Positions 1 to 10,241 of a DNA stretch of 25,354 nucleotides are shown here, piece after piece (position 1 is the first letter of the stretch; every line of letters begins with the position of its first letter). Location: positions 1-25,354 of the IMG/VR virus record IMGVR_UViG_3300045999_007792. One strand, 5' to 3'. Position numbers and translations under genes: made by a program. The notes under the pieces were generated by a model. The model had not been told where the DNA came from, made no database searches, and was given only the letters and a program-made list of their open reading frames with translations. Source of the stretch: a virus.

Positions 1-3000
1 TTAACCTCAAATGTTTTAGCTAATTCTGAAACTATTGATGTTGATTCAACAGTTGGATTTCCAGATTCTGGAGATTTAATTTTAGATGGAGACTTGATTT
101 CTTATGCGAGTAAATCATTAACTCAGTTTTATGGATGCTCAAATATTCTAAGAGAATACCCAAAAGGAACAGATGTTCTTGTTAATGATTTTGCTTATGG
201 TTACAGTGGTAATATAGCAATAGCAGTAAGAATTACAGGAGTCATCAATGACCTTACTGAAATCGACAATGCTTATTATTTAAATGTTGGAGATACGATT
301 CGCATTAAGTCTTTAGGTAAAACAAGTACAGACATTCGCACGAAGAATTGGTTCTATAACATCCCAGTATCTTATAAACTGAGTTCTTTAAATTTAATTG
401 ATGTAAATGCCTCTAAGTATCAAGTAACAACCATTGATGAGAACTTCATCAATAATGGAGATTCGATTGACATTGTTTACAAGAATGGGGATATTGTCTC
501 AACTTCTGTATTTCTTAAAGAAAGCAATAGAAGTTTTATTATTCAAGGGCAAGGTTCCTTATCGTTTTCTAGTATTGATTATATTGAGTTAAAAATCTCT
601 AAGGCATCTGCATCTAATTATCCTGAAATATCATCTATTACAACAAATGTTCAGAATGTTTATGAAAATGGCGAGAATGTATATGTTGCCGCTGCTTCTA
701 TTCCTTCATACTTTAATGGGTCTTTAGAGGTAACAGATAGAAGTTTAGTCTTATCTCAAAATGTTCAAGGATATAATATCATTAAACTTCATCATGGTTT
801 CTTGACTGGAGACGTAGTCATTTATAGTTTTGAGTCAAATTGTAATCATTTAGGAATCCCTCAAGGCACTTATTATATTAAGAGAAATTCTACTGATTCC
901 ATTTCACTATCTTCAAGTCGAGCTAATTTAGCCGCTAATTCCTTAATTCAGTTTTCAGGGACTGCAACCATCAGTGGAATTAGCAAAATCTCTTATAACG
1001 ACCTTAATGGTAAATCTTTAAGGAGTCAAAAACTCATCCGAGAAATTCCTGTTGCAAGTCTTTTACAAGATACAATCGAGACTCCCATAGGGAACATTGG
1101 AATTCTGAATAACGGTGTGGAAATCGTCAATTATAAATCTAGAGATGCAGTATTTTACGGTCCAGTTGAATCAATTGATGTCATTGCTCCTGGAGAAAAT
1201 TATGATGTGATTCATCCACCAGTCATTACTTCAACAGATATTAAAGGTTCTGGATTAGTTGCGCATTGTGAAGTTAAAGGTTCACTTAAGGAAATTAGAC
1301 TTATTGACAGGGGGTTGAATTTTGTTTCAGACCCAACAATTAAAATCACTGGAGGTAATGGAACTGGAGCTAAGGCTAAGGCTGAAGTTGGGTTATTTGA
1401 ACATTCAGCGGTTTTTGAATCTTCCAACATTGTAGATAATACGATTGGTTTCTCGACATATCATGGATTCAATCATTCCGAAAAAATAATTTTTAAACCA
1501 GATGGTATCTCTAGGGTTCTTGGAATAACCACAGATGCTGAATATTTTGCATCCAAGGTGGACGACTCTCAGGTTAGATTACATACAACTCAATCCGATG
1601 CAATCTCTGGGATAAACACCGTCTCCATCACTTATACTGGATTTGAAAAACATAGATTTGTGGCTCATGATGCAAAGACTAAAATCTCTTCCATTATTGT
1701 CAGCGATTCTGGTTATAATTACACCAATAAAAGAATCTCAGTTTCTTCCAGTGGAATTAATACAACAAACAACACAATCATTATTCCGAGTCACGGATTT
1801 AAAACTGGTGAGAAGATAATCTACGAAGGCTATACTAATTCACCAATTGTAGGTCTTTCCACAAATACCCCTTATTATGTTACTGCTGATGAACATTCTT
1901 TTAAGCTCTCACAAGTTTCAAATACGACTGAAGATTTTTTCTTTAAGACTAAGCAATATATTTCATTATCCTCTTCGGGAATTGGTACTCATTTCTTCAA
2001 TTATGAACCAATTAATGTTGAGATTTCTAGTGTTTCTGGAATTGCAACAACTGTAGCTATATTTTCTGCAAAGATTCAACCCATCTTCAGTGGCGAAATT
2101 ACTTCAGTTTTTGTTGAGAATGGGGGTAAAGATTATGGTCAAGAAGACATTTTAAACTATAATCGTCAGCCGGACATTACAATTTCTAGTGGAACTGGAG
2201 CCATCATTCAAGGTATCGTTGCTGATGGTAGAATTAATCAAATTCTCATCATAGATTCAGGGAGTGGATATTATGCTCCTCCTACAATTATTATTAGTGG
2301 AACTGGTAGAAATGCAGAGCTAACTCCAGTAGTTGAAAATGGGCAATTAATCGACGTTAAGATTATAAACCCCGGATATGGTTATGACGCCCGGAATATC
2401 ACTTTAACCGTTGTTCCAGCCGGTTCTGGAGGCATCTTACGCACAAATGCAAAGCAATGGACTATCAACCAAATTGAAAGATTAATTACCTCAAAACAAG
2501 TCACACCTGATGATGGAATACTTGTAAGTGGAATCAACTCCAAATATGGATTACAATATGTTCATGGTTATGTTCCAAGAAAGTTAAGACAAATTTCTAC
2601 CGGAACAAAATTTGTTTCAGGTGAATTAGTCTTTCAAGAAGACCTTAAACTGTTAAATAACATTGAAATTCATTCAGATGCTCATTCACCCATTATTGGA
2701 TGGTCTTATGATGGTTATCCAATTTATGGTCCTTATGGGTTTGATAGGGAAAATGGTGGTCAAATTCGTTATATGAAATCGAGTTATAAACTTGAAGTTA
2801 ATCAAGAAAACCGCCCTGAAGTTTCTCTATACCCTGAAGGTTTATTTGTTGAAGATTATGTCTATAAGAACGATGGAGATTTAGACGAACATAATGGAAG
2901 ATATTGTATAACTCCAGATTTTCCTAAAGGAACTTATGCTTATTTTGCAACCATTACTGGAGATGAAATCCAGTCTGATGGACCATTTGAAAACTACTTC

Positions 3001-6000
3001 AAACCGGCTTTCCCATATTTTATTGGTAAGAGCTATAAATCACCTTACACTGAATATAACTTCGATTATAAATCTAATCAAGACCAGATTGATTTAAATC
3101 AATCAAAATGGTTAAGAAACACGGCACCATACAAGTTAAAATCATCATCTAGTAATTATAATTACATCTTTAAGCCTTTTGATATTATTGAACAAACTGC
3201 AAGAGTGAATAGCACCCTTTCTGGTTCAGTTGAGGAAATAACTTTAACAAGTAGTGGAGATGGATATAAAATTAGAGACTCAGTTATTTTTAATAATACC
3301 TCTACTGGTGGAAGTAATGCAAGAGCTGAAGTTTCATTATTAAAAGGTAAGACCGTTAAGGAGATTGGGGTAGCCTCAACCTCAATTTTTAATGTGGAGT
3401 TTTATCAACAACAATCTGGTTTAATTGGTATCTCTACACTACCTCATCCATTTAATGATGACGATGTTGTTGTTATTTCTAATGTCAATAAGAATAAAAA
3501 GATTTTAGAAAAAACCTTTACAATTAAGGTTCCTAAAAATGTTCTTATTTTGAATGAGGATGTGAATGTTGTCGCTCTCACTGGAATTGCAACTTACATC
3601 AATGTTTATGGGGATTTGAATATTCAGGCAAATGACATCTATCAATTAGAATCTGAAAAAATCAAAGTTCTTAACGTAGATATTGATTCATCAAGACTTT
3701 ATGTTGAAAGGGGTTATGCAGGTTCTATAGCTGGTTATCATACAACTGGAGTTGCAATAACCGAAGTTCCTCGTAAATTTATTGTAGATACCGAAAATAA
3801 TTCCTTCATTAATTCTAAGGTTAATAGAGAGCTTTATTTCATTCCTTCAGAGTCTTTAGGTGTAGGAATAGGGTCTACAGTTATTTTCTCTAATCCGGGC
3901 ATAGGTCTTACAAATATCTTTATTCAACCTAAGAGCATTTATATTCCTCAACATAATATCGTTACTGGTGAAAAATTAAAATATAACGTTAATGGTGGAA
4001 CTGGAATTGTTGTTTCTAATAATGGAATCAATACTTCAGTTCTACAAGATGGTACTGAGGTTTATGCTGTAAAATATTCTGACAATTTTATTGGAGTTTC
4101 AACCGAAAGAGTTGGAATCGGAACTACTGGTAATTTTGTTGGCTATAATACTACAGCTCCAGCTAAAATTCTTTCTTATCATTTCTTCGGCTCTGGAGAT
4201 GAACATAGTTTTAAAACGTCCTATGATGTAACATTTGGACAGGTTGATAGATATTTGGCTAACGTATATACATCTTCAAATTCTCAACTATCGAGAAATG
4301 ATATTGTAAATGTCTCAGTAAAACCCACAACAATTAAAACTATTAAGGTTGTTTACAATCTATTCAGACAATTATTAGTTGTAAATCCTAGAGTATTTGC
4401 TTCTAATGATGTTGATACATCTTTAGATACCATCACAATAGTTAATCACAATTATTTTACTGGCCAGAAGATACTATACAAGTCTGATAATCCTATTACA
4501 GGTCTTTCTAATGATGGTCTTTATTATGTTGTAGTTAAGAACTCCAATAAGATTAGTCTTTGCTCTTCTTATTATAATTCACAATTAGAGGTTCCTATTG
4601 TTATCAACCTCTCATCTCAGTCCATTGGTACACTTTATGAAGTTAATCCTAGAATTGAGATTGCAAAGAATCAAACTCTAGTTTTTGACCTTTCCGATGC
4701 TAGTCTATCTCTCTTTGATGGCTCTCAGTTTGTTTCGGCATTTGATTTTAACATTTTCATTGATAAAAAATTCATCAATGAATTTAGAACAACAAATACC
4801 AACAATACATTCAATGTAATAAAAACAGGAAATATTGGAATTGATAATGATGCCAACTTGACCATCACTTATGACGATAAGATTCCTTCTGAGCTTTATT
4901 ATAATCTGATACCATTGAAAACATTGAATCTCTTTGTTGATGATGAAAACAATGAAACAAATAACATCATCAATTATGTCAATAGTACATTCTCTGGAAC
5001 TTATAGAGTTAGCGGTATCGGAACAACCTCTTTCTCGTATATTTTAGACAAATATCCAGAGGCTGAGAGATATACTCAAAACATTAGTTACACCACCTCT
5101 TCAAAGAATGCTCAAGGTGGAATTGAACGAGTAACTGTAGTTTCTGGTGGTCTTAATTATAAATCTCTTCCTGGTATAAGTTCAATTAAGACTCAACAAG
5201 GAACTGGTGCTATTCTTAATGTTTCTAGTACATCTATTGGTCGAATTAATAATGTTTCAATTAATGATATTGGATATGATTATCCAAGTGACCTTACTCT
5301 AACACCAATAACTCAAACTCCAGTAGTGTTGAAGATTATTCCTCAAAGTGCTCTTGAGAGCGTTGGAATTGCTTCTCAAGGTAGAAACTACCTAATTGCC
5401 CCAGATTTGATTCTTTTAGATGGCTTAACTCTAAAACCAATCGACGAAGTAGACTTAAGATATGAGTTAGGTGACACGGAAGTTAAAATTGTAAAGAATA
5501 GTAAGGGTATCAATAATATTAGTCCCATCATTATTCCAACCAATAATTCAAATGCCATCGGAATAAACTCAATTTCTTATAACTCAACTACAAAAGAAGT
5601 AACTGCAACACTTTTTGAAAGTTATAGCACACTTAATGAGTTTCCGTTTAGAGTTGGAGATAAAGTGTTAGTTGAGAATGTTTCTATTGTTGAGGATGAT
5701 TTAGCTAAAGGATATAATTCATCGTCTTATGATTTTGCAAGATTTACTGTTACAAATATTACGCCAAATCTTGGATTTTCAAATGGAAGCGTAACTTATA
5801 GTCTTCTTGGTTATTTGAAAGATAATGAATATCCTGGTGTTCCTAATTTGGGATTTATAAATGGAACTATTATTCCTGAATCTTTCTTCCCGATTTTTGA
5901 CATTAAATTGAGTAAGAATCTTTTTCTAAAGGACGAAGTTGTAACTTCTGGAGACAATTCTGGAGTTGTTCAATTTTGGAATAAGGAAAACGAATTATTG

Positions 6001-9000
6001 ACAATTTCAACAAATAGTGAATTTAAATCTGGGGAAATTATTGTTGCTTCTGGCTCATTATCAAGTGGAGTTGTTGATAGAGTTTTTGATTTTGAATCAA
6101 GATATGAAATTGATTCCTCTTCTATTGTTAGAAAAGGCTGGAGGACTGAGAAAGGATTCTTGGATAACGAATTTCAACATATTCAAGATAACAATTACTA
6201 TCAATCATTCTCTTATTCACTGAAGTCTAAAATTGACTATAACACCTGGGATAATGCCGTCAGCAGCTTAAATCATACTGCAGGTTTTAAAAAGTTTGCT
6301 GACCTTATTATTGAATCTGAACCAGTTGAAGAAGAAATTGTTCTTGACCCATCTGTTGTAGATTTCATCATTTCAATTGAATCTGATGTAAACTTAAATT
6401 GTATTGACGATTTTGACTTAGCTGGAGAGAATAGTTATTATGTTGATGGTGAATTAGGGTCTAATGAGATTTATCTAAAATCTCAAATCATTGCAGATTA
6501 TACCGAAGCTCTAGGAAACAGAGTATTGATTGTAGATGATATAAGTCCACAATTTGATGGAAATCTAAAGCAATTTGAGCTTAAATCTAATAATTTAGAA
6601 GTATTCTCCAGAACATTTAGTGGAGTTAGTTCTTCAGTTGTTGATGTAAATAATAGTGTTTTAAACCTCAACAATCACTATTTTACTCATGGAGAAAGAG
6701 TCACTTATAATTACGATGTGGCTCCTATTGGTATAACGACCACCAATATCACCGGACTAGGTGCAACTGATAAACTACCTGGAGAAGTTTTCATCATCAA
6801 GTATAGTGATTCTTCAATTGGTTTCTCAACTTCTGCTGCGGATGCCTTAAGAGAAATTCCTCTTCCTATTGTTATTACTGGTGTTGGTGTTGGAACTTCT
6901 CACACTTTAACAGCAACTTCACAAAATAGTAGATCCATTATAACTCTTGGTGGTATTATACAAGCTCCAGTTACACGAACTGAAGTTACTACTCAATTAT
7001 CAAATAATGTTGGAATTGCATCGACAGTTATTTACTTCTATGATACCTCTAGTTTTGCTAGTGGTGATTTTTCAATAATTGATGATGAGGTATTTAAAAT
7101 TGTTTCAGTCGGTCTTGCAGCAACAAATTCACTACATGTTGAACGAGGAATTGCTGGAACTGCAATTACATCACATATTACCAATACAACTGTTTATAAA
7201 GTAACTGGAGATTATAATATTGTTAACAATGTTCTACATTTTGTTGAGGCTCCTAAAGGGCCAACACCAATTGGGACAACTACAGGGTCTTCGGAGAATG
7301 TTGATTTTGTTGGAATAACAACTTCTTTAGATTTTACAGCTAGAGTATTCCTGAGAAATGGTGAACTCAATGACGATAAAGATGCTTATGCAACAAATTA
7401 TGTGTTTGATGATATCTCTACTGGTTTTAATGGTATTACCTCCACCTTCATTTTAAAATCTAAAGGAGTTGATGTTATAGGATTTGAAGAAAATAATGGC
7501 TCAATATTAATTGGAGAGGTTTTTCAATCTCCATCTGATTTTGAGGGCGTTCATAAGACTTATGGTGGTTATACTCTAAAAGAAACAAGTGGCATCACCT
7601 CCATAAGATTCTTAAGTAGTTCTGAACCACAAAGCTATAATTCAGGTGTTTCTGGTATTCCAGTAGGAGGGAATATTGTTGCAATTGGTTATACTGAGAA
7701 CTATGGTTTCCAACCTTTAGTTGCTGCTGGAGGTACGGCTGTTGTTTCTATTGCTGGAACAATTGAATCCATCAGTATTGGTAGCAGTGGTTCTGGGTAT
7801 AGACCTTCTCTACAAACAATTAATGTTGGTGTATATGTTTCTACAACTGATGAAGTTATTAAAACAATTGTTGGAGTTGCATCCGTAGTAAATGGACGTG
7901 TTGTTTCAGTTGCCATCACTAATCCTGGAAGTGGTTTTAGTGCTTCTAGTCCTCCGGTAGTAAAATTTGATGACCCAATTCCTTATCATGATGTACCTTT
8001 AAGATATGTTCATCCAGTTAATGGAATTGGAACAGGTGCTAAGGCAAACATTAAGGTCGGAATGGGTGCTAGTATTATTGATTTCGACTTCTCTAATAGA
8101 GGGTTTGGTTATAATAAAGGAGATATTCTAACAATAGACACGGAGGGACCTTTAGGTATTCCAACCTTCACTTATGCAGCCTCTGAAGGAGGTGGTGGCG
8201 GTGGTGACCTTTATCCTACTTGCACAAATGGACTTCTTATATCAACAATTGCAGGTTCTGGAGGGGCTGGATATACTTGCACTTTAGGAAATGTAGATTA
8301 TACCTTTGCAAATGACATTATAGAACTTAATCTTCCAGATAATGCAGGTTATGTTGATTTTGTAGATTCTGGAACTACTCAACAAGTTATCTTTAAAAAT
8401 TTAAATTTTGAAGGTCTTGCTGCATTTTCTTACAGAATATCTTCAGTTACTAATACCATTACTGAGATTGTTCAGACCTGGACTCAATTACCATCAAGTC
8501 CTCCACCGTTATATTCAGAAATCTTTGCCGACGTTCCTTCCACTGTAGTTTCAGTTGATTCTGTATTTGAGACGGATGTGTCATCTCTAAAGACGCTTAC
8601 TCACACCATAAGCCTGGTTCCCGTCGGCGGTGGCGGCGGTGGAGGGGGATTATCCTCTGAAAGATACACTCCATTCTTAATAACTGTAGAAGATATTTAC
8701 CGTCAAAAATTCGCTGGATGGACTTTTGGACAACTTCAAATTATTGACTCAGTTGAAAGTCTATTCAATAACTCAAGAAAGATTTTTCCTCTTAGGGTGG
8801 ACAATCAGCTCCAGAGTATTAGAAAGCGAATTGGTTCTCCTATTGATATTAATGCTCTTTTCCTGGTCTTTATCAATAATGTACTACAGATTCCAAGATA
8901 TAATTACACAATTTTCGGGAGCAGCTATATTGTCTTCGACGAATCTCCAAGAGTTGGAAGTTCTTGTTTAATTCTCTTTTATCGTGGTAATGGTACTTCC

Positions 9001-10224
9001 GATATTATTGATGTTGAGGTTATTTCTCCTGTAAAAGAAGGAGATGGCGTTCAACTAAAAGATGATAATGGATTTGAAGAGAACGGTAGAATTGTCTCGG
9101 ATATACTTTCATCAGATGCAGTTCTAACTATTCCTTATAATGGTCCTAACATTGTTGAAGATATTAACTACTTAAGGCCAGTTAAATTGTGTATGCAAAC
9201 TGAAGATATTTTCATCAATGGAAAAGAAGTTCCAAAGAATAGAGAAATCTATGAACCTCTTATTGAACCTACGACAAATCTTATCAAGTCTATTGATGGT
9301 TCAACCAATACCATCTTTGTGGAAAATGTTCGCACATTCTTCGACGACCAAAGAGAAAATACCACAGCAAATTATAGAAACAAACTTAAAATCTTCAGTC
9401 AAGATGAAATTAGAGTTGCTATAGCCACGGCATTCGTTTCAACTTCTGGAACCATTAGTAGCGTCTTTATCAATGATTCTGGAAAAGGCTATACCGCTCC
9501 TCCAGAAGTAACATTTTCAAATCCAGTTGGTCTTGGAACAACTTATAGAGCATCTGCTACTGCAACCATCTCTGCAGGGTCTATAAGTTCAATAACTGTT
9601 GTTCAGCCTGGAAGTGAATATTCTAGAATTGCTCCACCTAATGTTCTTATTAGTAATCCTAATGGTGTTATAGAAGATGTAGTATCTTTAGCTATCACTG
9701 GTGATTTTGGTTATATCACTGGAATTAAAACAACAACAGTTGGAATAGCCTCTACAGCTCTTATATTTGATTTCTACATTCCACCAGAGTCTGCATTAAG
9801 AAATACCAGTATTACAGGTACTGCCGTTACAATTAGTAGTATTCAAGATAATTATTATTTTGTAGTGAAGAATACTTTCCTTGGTAATGGAATAACATCA
9901 CTTGAACGAAATGGTGCATTACTCTCTATAGGGAGTAGTTGTCTTGATAACGTTTATAACGTAACAAGTGTTGCTATTGGTCAATCTTTTGTTGTTGGAA
10001 TTGGAACTACGTTTGTTGCCAGTGTAACCACTCAAGTTGTAAATAATTCCATTAGTGGGCTTGGATTTACTCAAATTTATGGAACTTATAGCTGGGGTAG
10101 AATTGTTACTAAACCTAGAACATCTAACACTTCATTTAGTGTATATAACAATGGAATCTCTGGAATTAATAGTTCACCAATTATTAAAAGAGTTAACCCC
10201 TTAAAAAATAAAAATTACACCTAA
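1..10224 (+). CDS. Giant modular baseplate/virion structural protein, 5'-partial (gene 7 position)
   Basis: The reading frame is open from base 1, so the start lies outside the window; the TTG at 94 is internal. At least 3,407 residues are present. Visible modules, numbered from base 1: a Gly-Tyr beta-repeat type (for example residues 387-465, 699-807, 1704-1807, 2585-2720, 3147-3227); an H-G-F-x-T-G-E-K type (six copies); an FP...ID.E...V.RG type (start of window, 1201-1260, 2329-2404); a YHYH-type block (about 841-1000); a polyglycine-bounded cassette (2730-2883); then a C-terminal block beginning near 2899 with GWTFGQL and ending with a YSWGRI segment. It sits immediately before gp8, the slot of T4 gp7 (a baseplate wedge protein of about 1,030 residues), so a baseplate wedge or peripheral fibre role is inferred from synteny and module content. 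Direct homology to gp7 is not visible by eye. No membrane segment or enzyme motif is evident. Confidence 0.85.
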   Translation, partial: LTSNVLANSETIDVDSTVGFPDSGDLILDGDLISYASKSLTQFYGCSNILREYPKGTDVLVNDFAYGYSGNIAIAVRITGVINDLTEIDNAYYLNVGDTIRIKSLGKTSTDIRTKNWFYNIPVSYKLSSLNLIDVNASKYQVTTIDENFINNGDSIDIVYKNGDIVSTSVFLKESNRSFIIQGQGSLSFSSIDYIELKISKASASNYPEISSITTNVQNVYENGENVYVAAASIPSYFNGSLEVTDRSLVLSQNVQGYNIIKLHHGFLTGDVVIYSFESNCNHLGIPQGTYYIKRNSTDSISLSSSRANLAANSLIQFSGTATISGISKISYNDLNGKSLRSQKLIREIPVASLLQDTIETPIGNIGILNNGVEIVNYKSRDAVFYGPVESIDVIAPGENYDVIHPPVITSTDIKGSGLVAHCEVKGSLKEIRLIDRGLNFVSDPTIKITGGNGTGAKAKAEVGLFEHSAVFESSNIVDNTIGFSTYHGFNHSEKIIFKPDGISRVLGITTDAEYFASKVDDSQVRLHTTQSDAISGINTVSITYTGFEKHRFVAHDAKTKISSIIVSDSGYNYTNKRISVSSSGINTTNNTIIIPSHGFKTGEKIIYEGYTNSPIVGLSTNTPYYVTADEHSFKLSQVSNTTEDFFFKTKQYISLSSSGIGTHFFNYEPINVEISSVSGIATTVAIFSAKIQPIFSGEITSVFVENGGKDYGQEDILNYNRQPDITISSGTGAIIQGIVADGRINQILIIDSGSGYYAPPTIIISGTGRNAELTPVVENGQLIDVKIINPGYGYDARNITLTVVPAGSGGILRTNAKQWTINQIERLITSKQVTPDDGILVSGINSKYGLQYVHGYVPRKLRQISTGTKFVSGELVFQEDLKLLNNIEIHSDAHSPIIGWSYDGYPIYGPYGFDRENGGQIRYMKSSYKLEVNQENRPEVSLYPEGLFVEDYVYKNDGDLDEHNGRYCITPDFPKGTYAYFATITGDEIQSDGPFENYFKPAFPYFIGKSYKSPYTEYNFDYKSNQDQIDLNQSKWLRNTAPYKLKSSSSNYNYIFKPFDIIEQTARVNSTLSGSVEEITLTSSGDGYKIRDSVIFNNTSTGGSNARAEVSLLKGKTVKEIGVASTSIFNVEFYQQQSGLIGISTLPHPFNDDDVVVISNVNKNKKILEKTFTIKVPKNVLILNEDVNVVALTGIATYINVYGDLNIQANDIYQLESEKIKVLNVDIDSSRLYVERGYAGSIAGYHTTGVAITEVPRKFIVDTENNSFINSKVNRELYFIPSESLGVGIGSTVIFSNPGIGLTNIFIQPKSIYIPQHNIVTGEKLKYNVNGGTGIVVSNNGINTSVLQDGTEVYAVKYSDNFIGVSTERVGIGTTGNFVGYNTTAPAKILSYHFFGSGDEHSFKTSYDVTFGQVDRYLANVYTSSNSQLSRNDIVNVSVKPTTIKTIKVVYNLFRQLLVVNPRVFASNDVDTSLDTITIVNHNYFTGQKILYKSDNPITGLSNDGLYYVVVKNSNKISLCSSYYNSQLEVPIVINLSSQSIGTLYEVNPRIEIAKNQTLVFDLSDASLSLFDGSQFVSAFDFNIFIDKKFINEFRTTNTNNTFNVIKTGNIGIDNDANLTITYDDKIPSELYYNLIPLKTLNLFVDDENNETNNIINYVNSTFSGTYRVSGIGTTSFSYILDKYPEAERYTQNISYTTSSKNAQGGIERVTVVSGGLNYKSLPGISSIKTQQGTGAILNVSSTSIGRINNVSINDIGYDYPSDLTLTPITQTPVVLKIIPQSALESVGIASQGRNYLIAPDLILLDGLTLKPIDEVDLRYELGDTEVKIVKNSKGINNISPIIIPTNNSNAIGINSISYNSTTKEVTATLFESYSTLNEFPFRVGDKVLVENVSIVEDDLAKGYNSSSYDFARFTVTNITPNLGFSNGSVTYSLLGYLKDNEYPGVPNLGFINGTIIPESFFPIFDIKLSKNLFLKDEVVTSGDNSGVVQFWNKENELLTISTNSEFKSGEIIVASGSLSSGVVDRVFDFESRYEIDSSSIVRKGWRTEKGFLDNEFQHIQDNNYYQSFSYSLKSKIDYNTWDNAVSSLNHTAGFKKFADLIIESEPVEEEIVLDPSVVDFIISIESDVNLNCIDDFDLAGENSYYVDGELGSNEIYLKSQIIADYTEALGNRVLIVDDISPQFDGNLKQFELKSNNLEVFSRTFSGVSSSVVDVNNSVLNLNNHYFTHGERVTYNYDVAPIGITTTNITGLGATDKLPGEVFIIKYSDSSIGFSTSAADALREIPLPIVITGVGVGTSHTLTATSQNSRSIITLGGIIQAPVTRTEVTTQLSNNVGIASTVIYFYDTSSFASGDFSIIDDEVFKIVSVGLAATNSLHVERGIAGTAITSHITNTTVYKVTGDYNIVNNVLHFVEAPKGPTPIGTTTGSSENVDFVGITTSLDFTARVFLRNGELNDDKDAYATNYVFDDISTGFNGITSTFILKSKGVDVIGFEENNGSILIGEVFQSPSDFEGVHKTYGGYTLKETSGITSIRFLSSSEPQSYNSGVSGIPVGGNIVAIGYTENYGFQPLVAAGGTAVVSIAGTIESISIGSSGSGYRPSLQTINVGVYVSTTDEVIKTIVGVASVVNGRVVSVAITNPGSGFSASSPPVVKFDDPIPYHDVPLRYVHPVNGIGTGAKANIKVGMGASIIDFDFSNRGFGYNKGDILTIDTEGPLGIPTFTYAASEGGGGGGDLYPTCTNGLLISTIAGSGGAGYTCTLGNVDYTFANDIIELNLPDNAGYVDFVDSGTTQQVIFKNLNFEGLAAFSYRISSVTNTITEIVQTWTQLPSSPPPLYSEIFADVPSTVVSVDSVFETDVSSLKTLTHTISLVPVGGGGGGGGLSSERYTPFLITVEDIYRQKFAGWTFGQLQIIDSVESLFNNSRKIFPLRVDNQLQSIRKRIGSPIDINALFLVFINNVLQIPRYNYTIFGSSYIVFDESPRVGSSCLILFYRGNGTSDIIDVEVISPVKEGDGVQLKDDNGFEENGRIVSDILSSDAVLTIPYNGPNIVEDINYLRPVKLCMQTEDIFINGKEVPKNREIYEPLIEPTTNLIKSIDGSTNTIFVENVRTFFDDQRENTTANYRNKLKIFSQDEIRVAIATAFVSTSGTISSVFINDSGKGYTAPPEVTFSNPVGLGTTYRASATATISAGSISSITVVQPGSEYSRIAPPNVLISNPNGVIEDVVSLAITGDFGYITGIKTTTVGIASTALIFDFYIPPESALRNTSITGTAVTISSIQDNYYFVVKNTFLGNGITSLERNGALLSIGSSCLDNVYNVTSVAIGQSFVVGIGTTFVASVTTQVVNNSISGLGFTQIYGTYSWGRIVTKPRTSNTSFSVYNNGISGINSSPIIKRVNPLKNKNYT
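781..6900 (+). repeat. Six dispersed H-G-F-x-T-G-E-K-x-x-Y protein modules
   Basis: Diverged copies begin near bases 781, 1441, 1747, 3930, 4417 and 6643. Each opens with a His-Gly/Asn-Phe turn followed by T-G-E/D/Q/H, a hydrophobic strand ending in Tyr or Phe, then a segment like GLSTNTPYYV (best in copies 3 and 5), and a closing strand such as KLS or SLC. Spacing is irregular (about 0.3-2.2 kb) and DNA identity is low, so these are old protein-level repeats, not recent DNA duplications. Such modules are common in marine T4-like structural proteins. A small beta domain is the likely fold. Confidence 0.65.
2521..3000 (+). other. YHYH-type domain inside the giant structural protein
   Basis: Residues 895-913 (bases 2683-2739) read HSPIIGWSYDGYPIYGPYG, and residues 961-982 read as LDEHNGRY...PKGTYAYF. 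These are the two signature blocks of the YHYH family, known from secreted bacterial proteins and from marine phage structural proteins. The usual second block has Cys after LDE; here it is His. The biochemical role of the family is not established. In phage virions it is presumed to be a surface-exposed binding domain; that role is inference. Confidence 0.75.
8188..8649 (+). other. Cassette domain bounded by two polyglycine linkers
   Basis: Six consecutive Gly codons lie at 8188-8205 and eight at 8626-8649, enclosing about 140 residues with two Cys (PTCTNG and GYTCTLG) and a Pro-rich stretch (SSPPPLY). The flanks, GDILTIDTEGP before and SERYTPFLITVED after, look like one continuous conserved region of marine myovirus baseplate proteins, so the segment reads as an inserted domain on flexible linkers. 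The second linker is GC-rich: 35 of 60 bases in 8581-8640 are G or C. The function of the cassette is not recognised. Confidence 0.6.
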
Positions 10225-10227
10225 ATA
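10221..10227 (+). promoter_or_regulatory. Putative T4-type late promoter element CTAAATA upstream of gene 8
   Basis: CTAAATA matches the core of the T4-like/cyanophage late promoter (TATAAATA or CTAAATA), normally recognised by the gp55 sigma factor with gp33 and the gp45 clamp. It ends 14 bases before the gp8 ATG, so a transcript starting 6-7 bases downstream would have a short leader. The TAA inside it is also the stop codon of the upstream giant gene. No Shine-Dalgarno sequence is evident before gp8. Confidence 0.5.
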
Positions 10228-10241
10228 GCTAAAAACTCAAG

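Noticed and set aside
94-96. TTG at 94 as the start of the giant gene
   Set aside because: The frame is open back to base 1 and the upstream residues belong to the same FP...ID.E module, so the gene begins outside the window.
1212-1430. Antisense frame opposite the giant gene
   Set aside because: It is low-complexity antisense of Gly/Ser-rich codons, with no ribosome site, and lies wholly within a strong coding gene. Other short frames inside the large genes were rejected for the same reason.
8626-8649. GC-rich Gly tract as a programmed frameshift site
   Set aside because: The frame remains open and conserved-looking on both sides, and the tract is mixed GGN codons, not a slippery heptamer.
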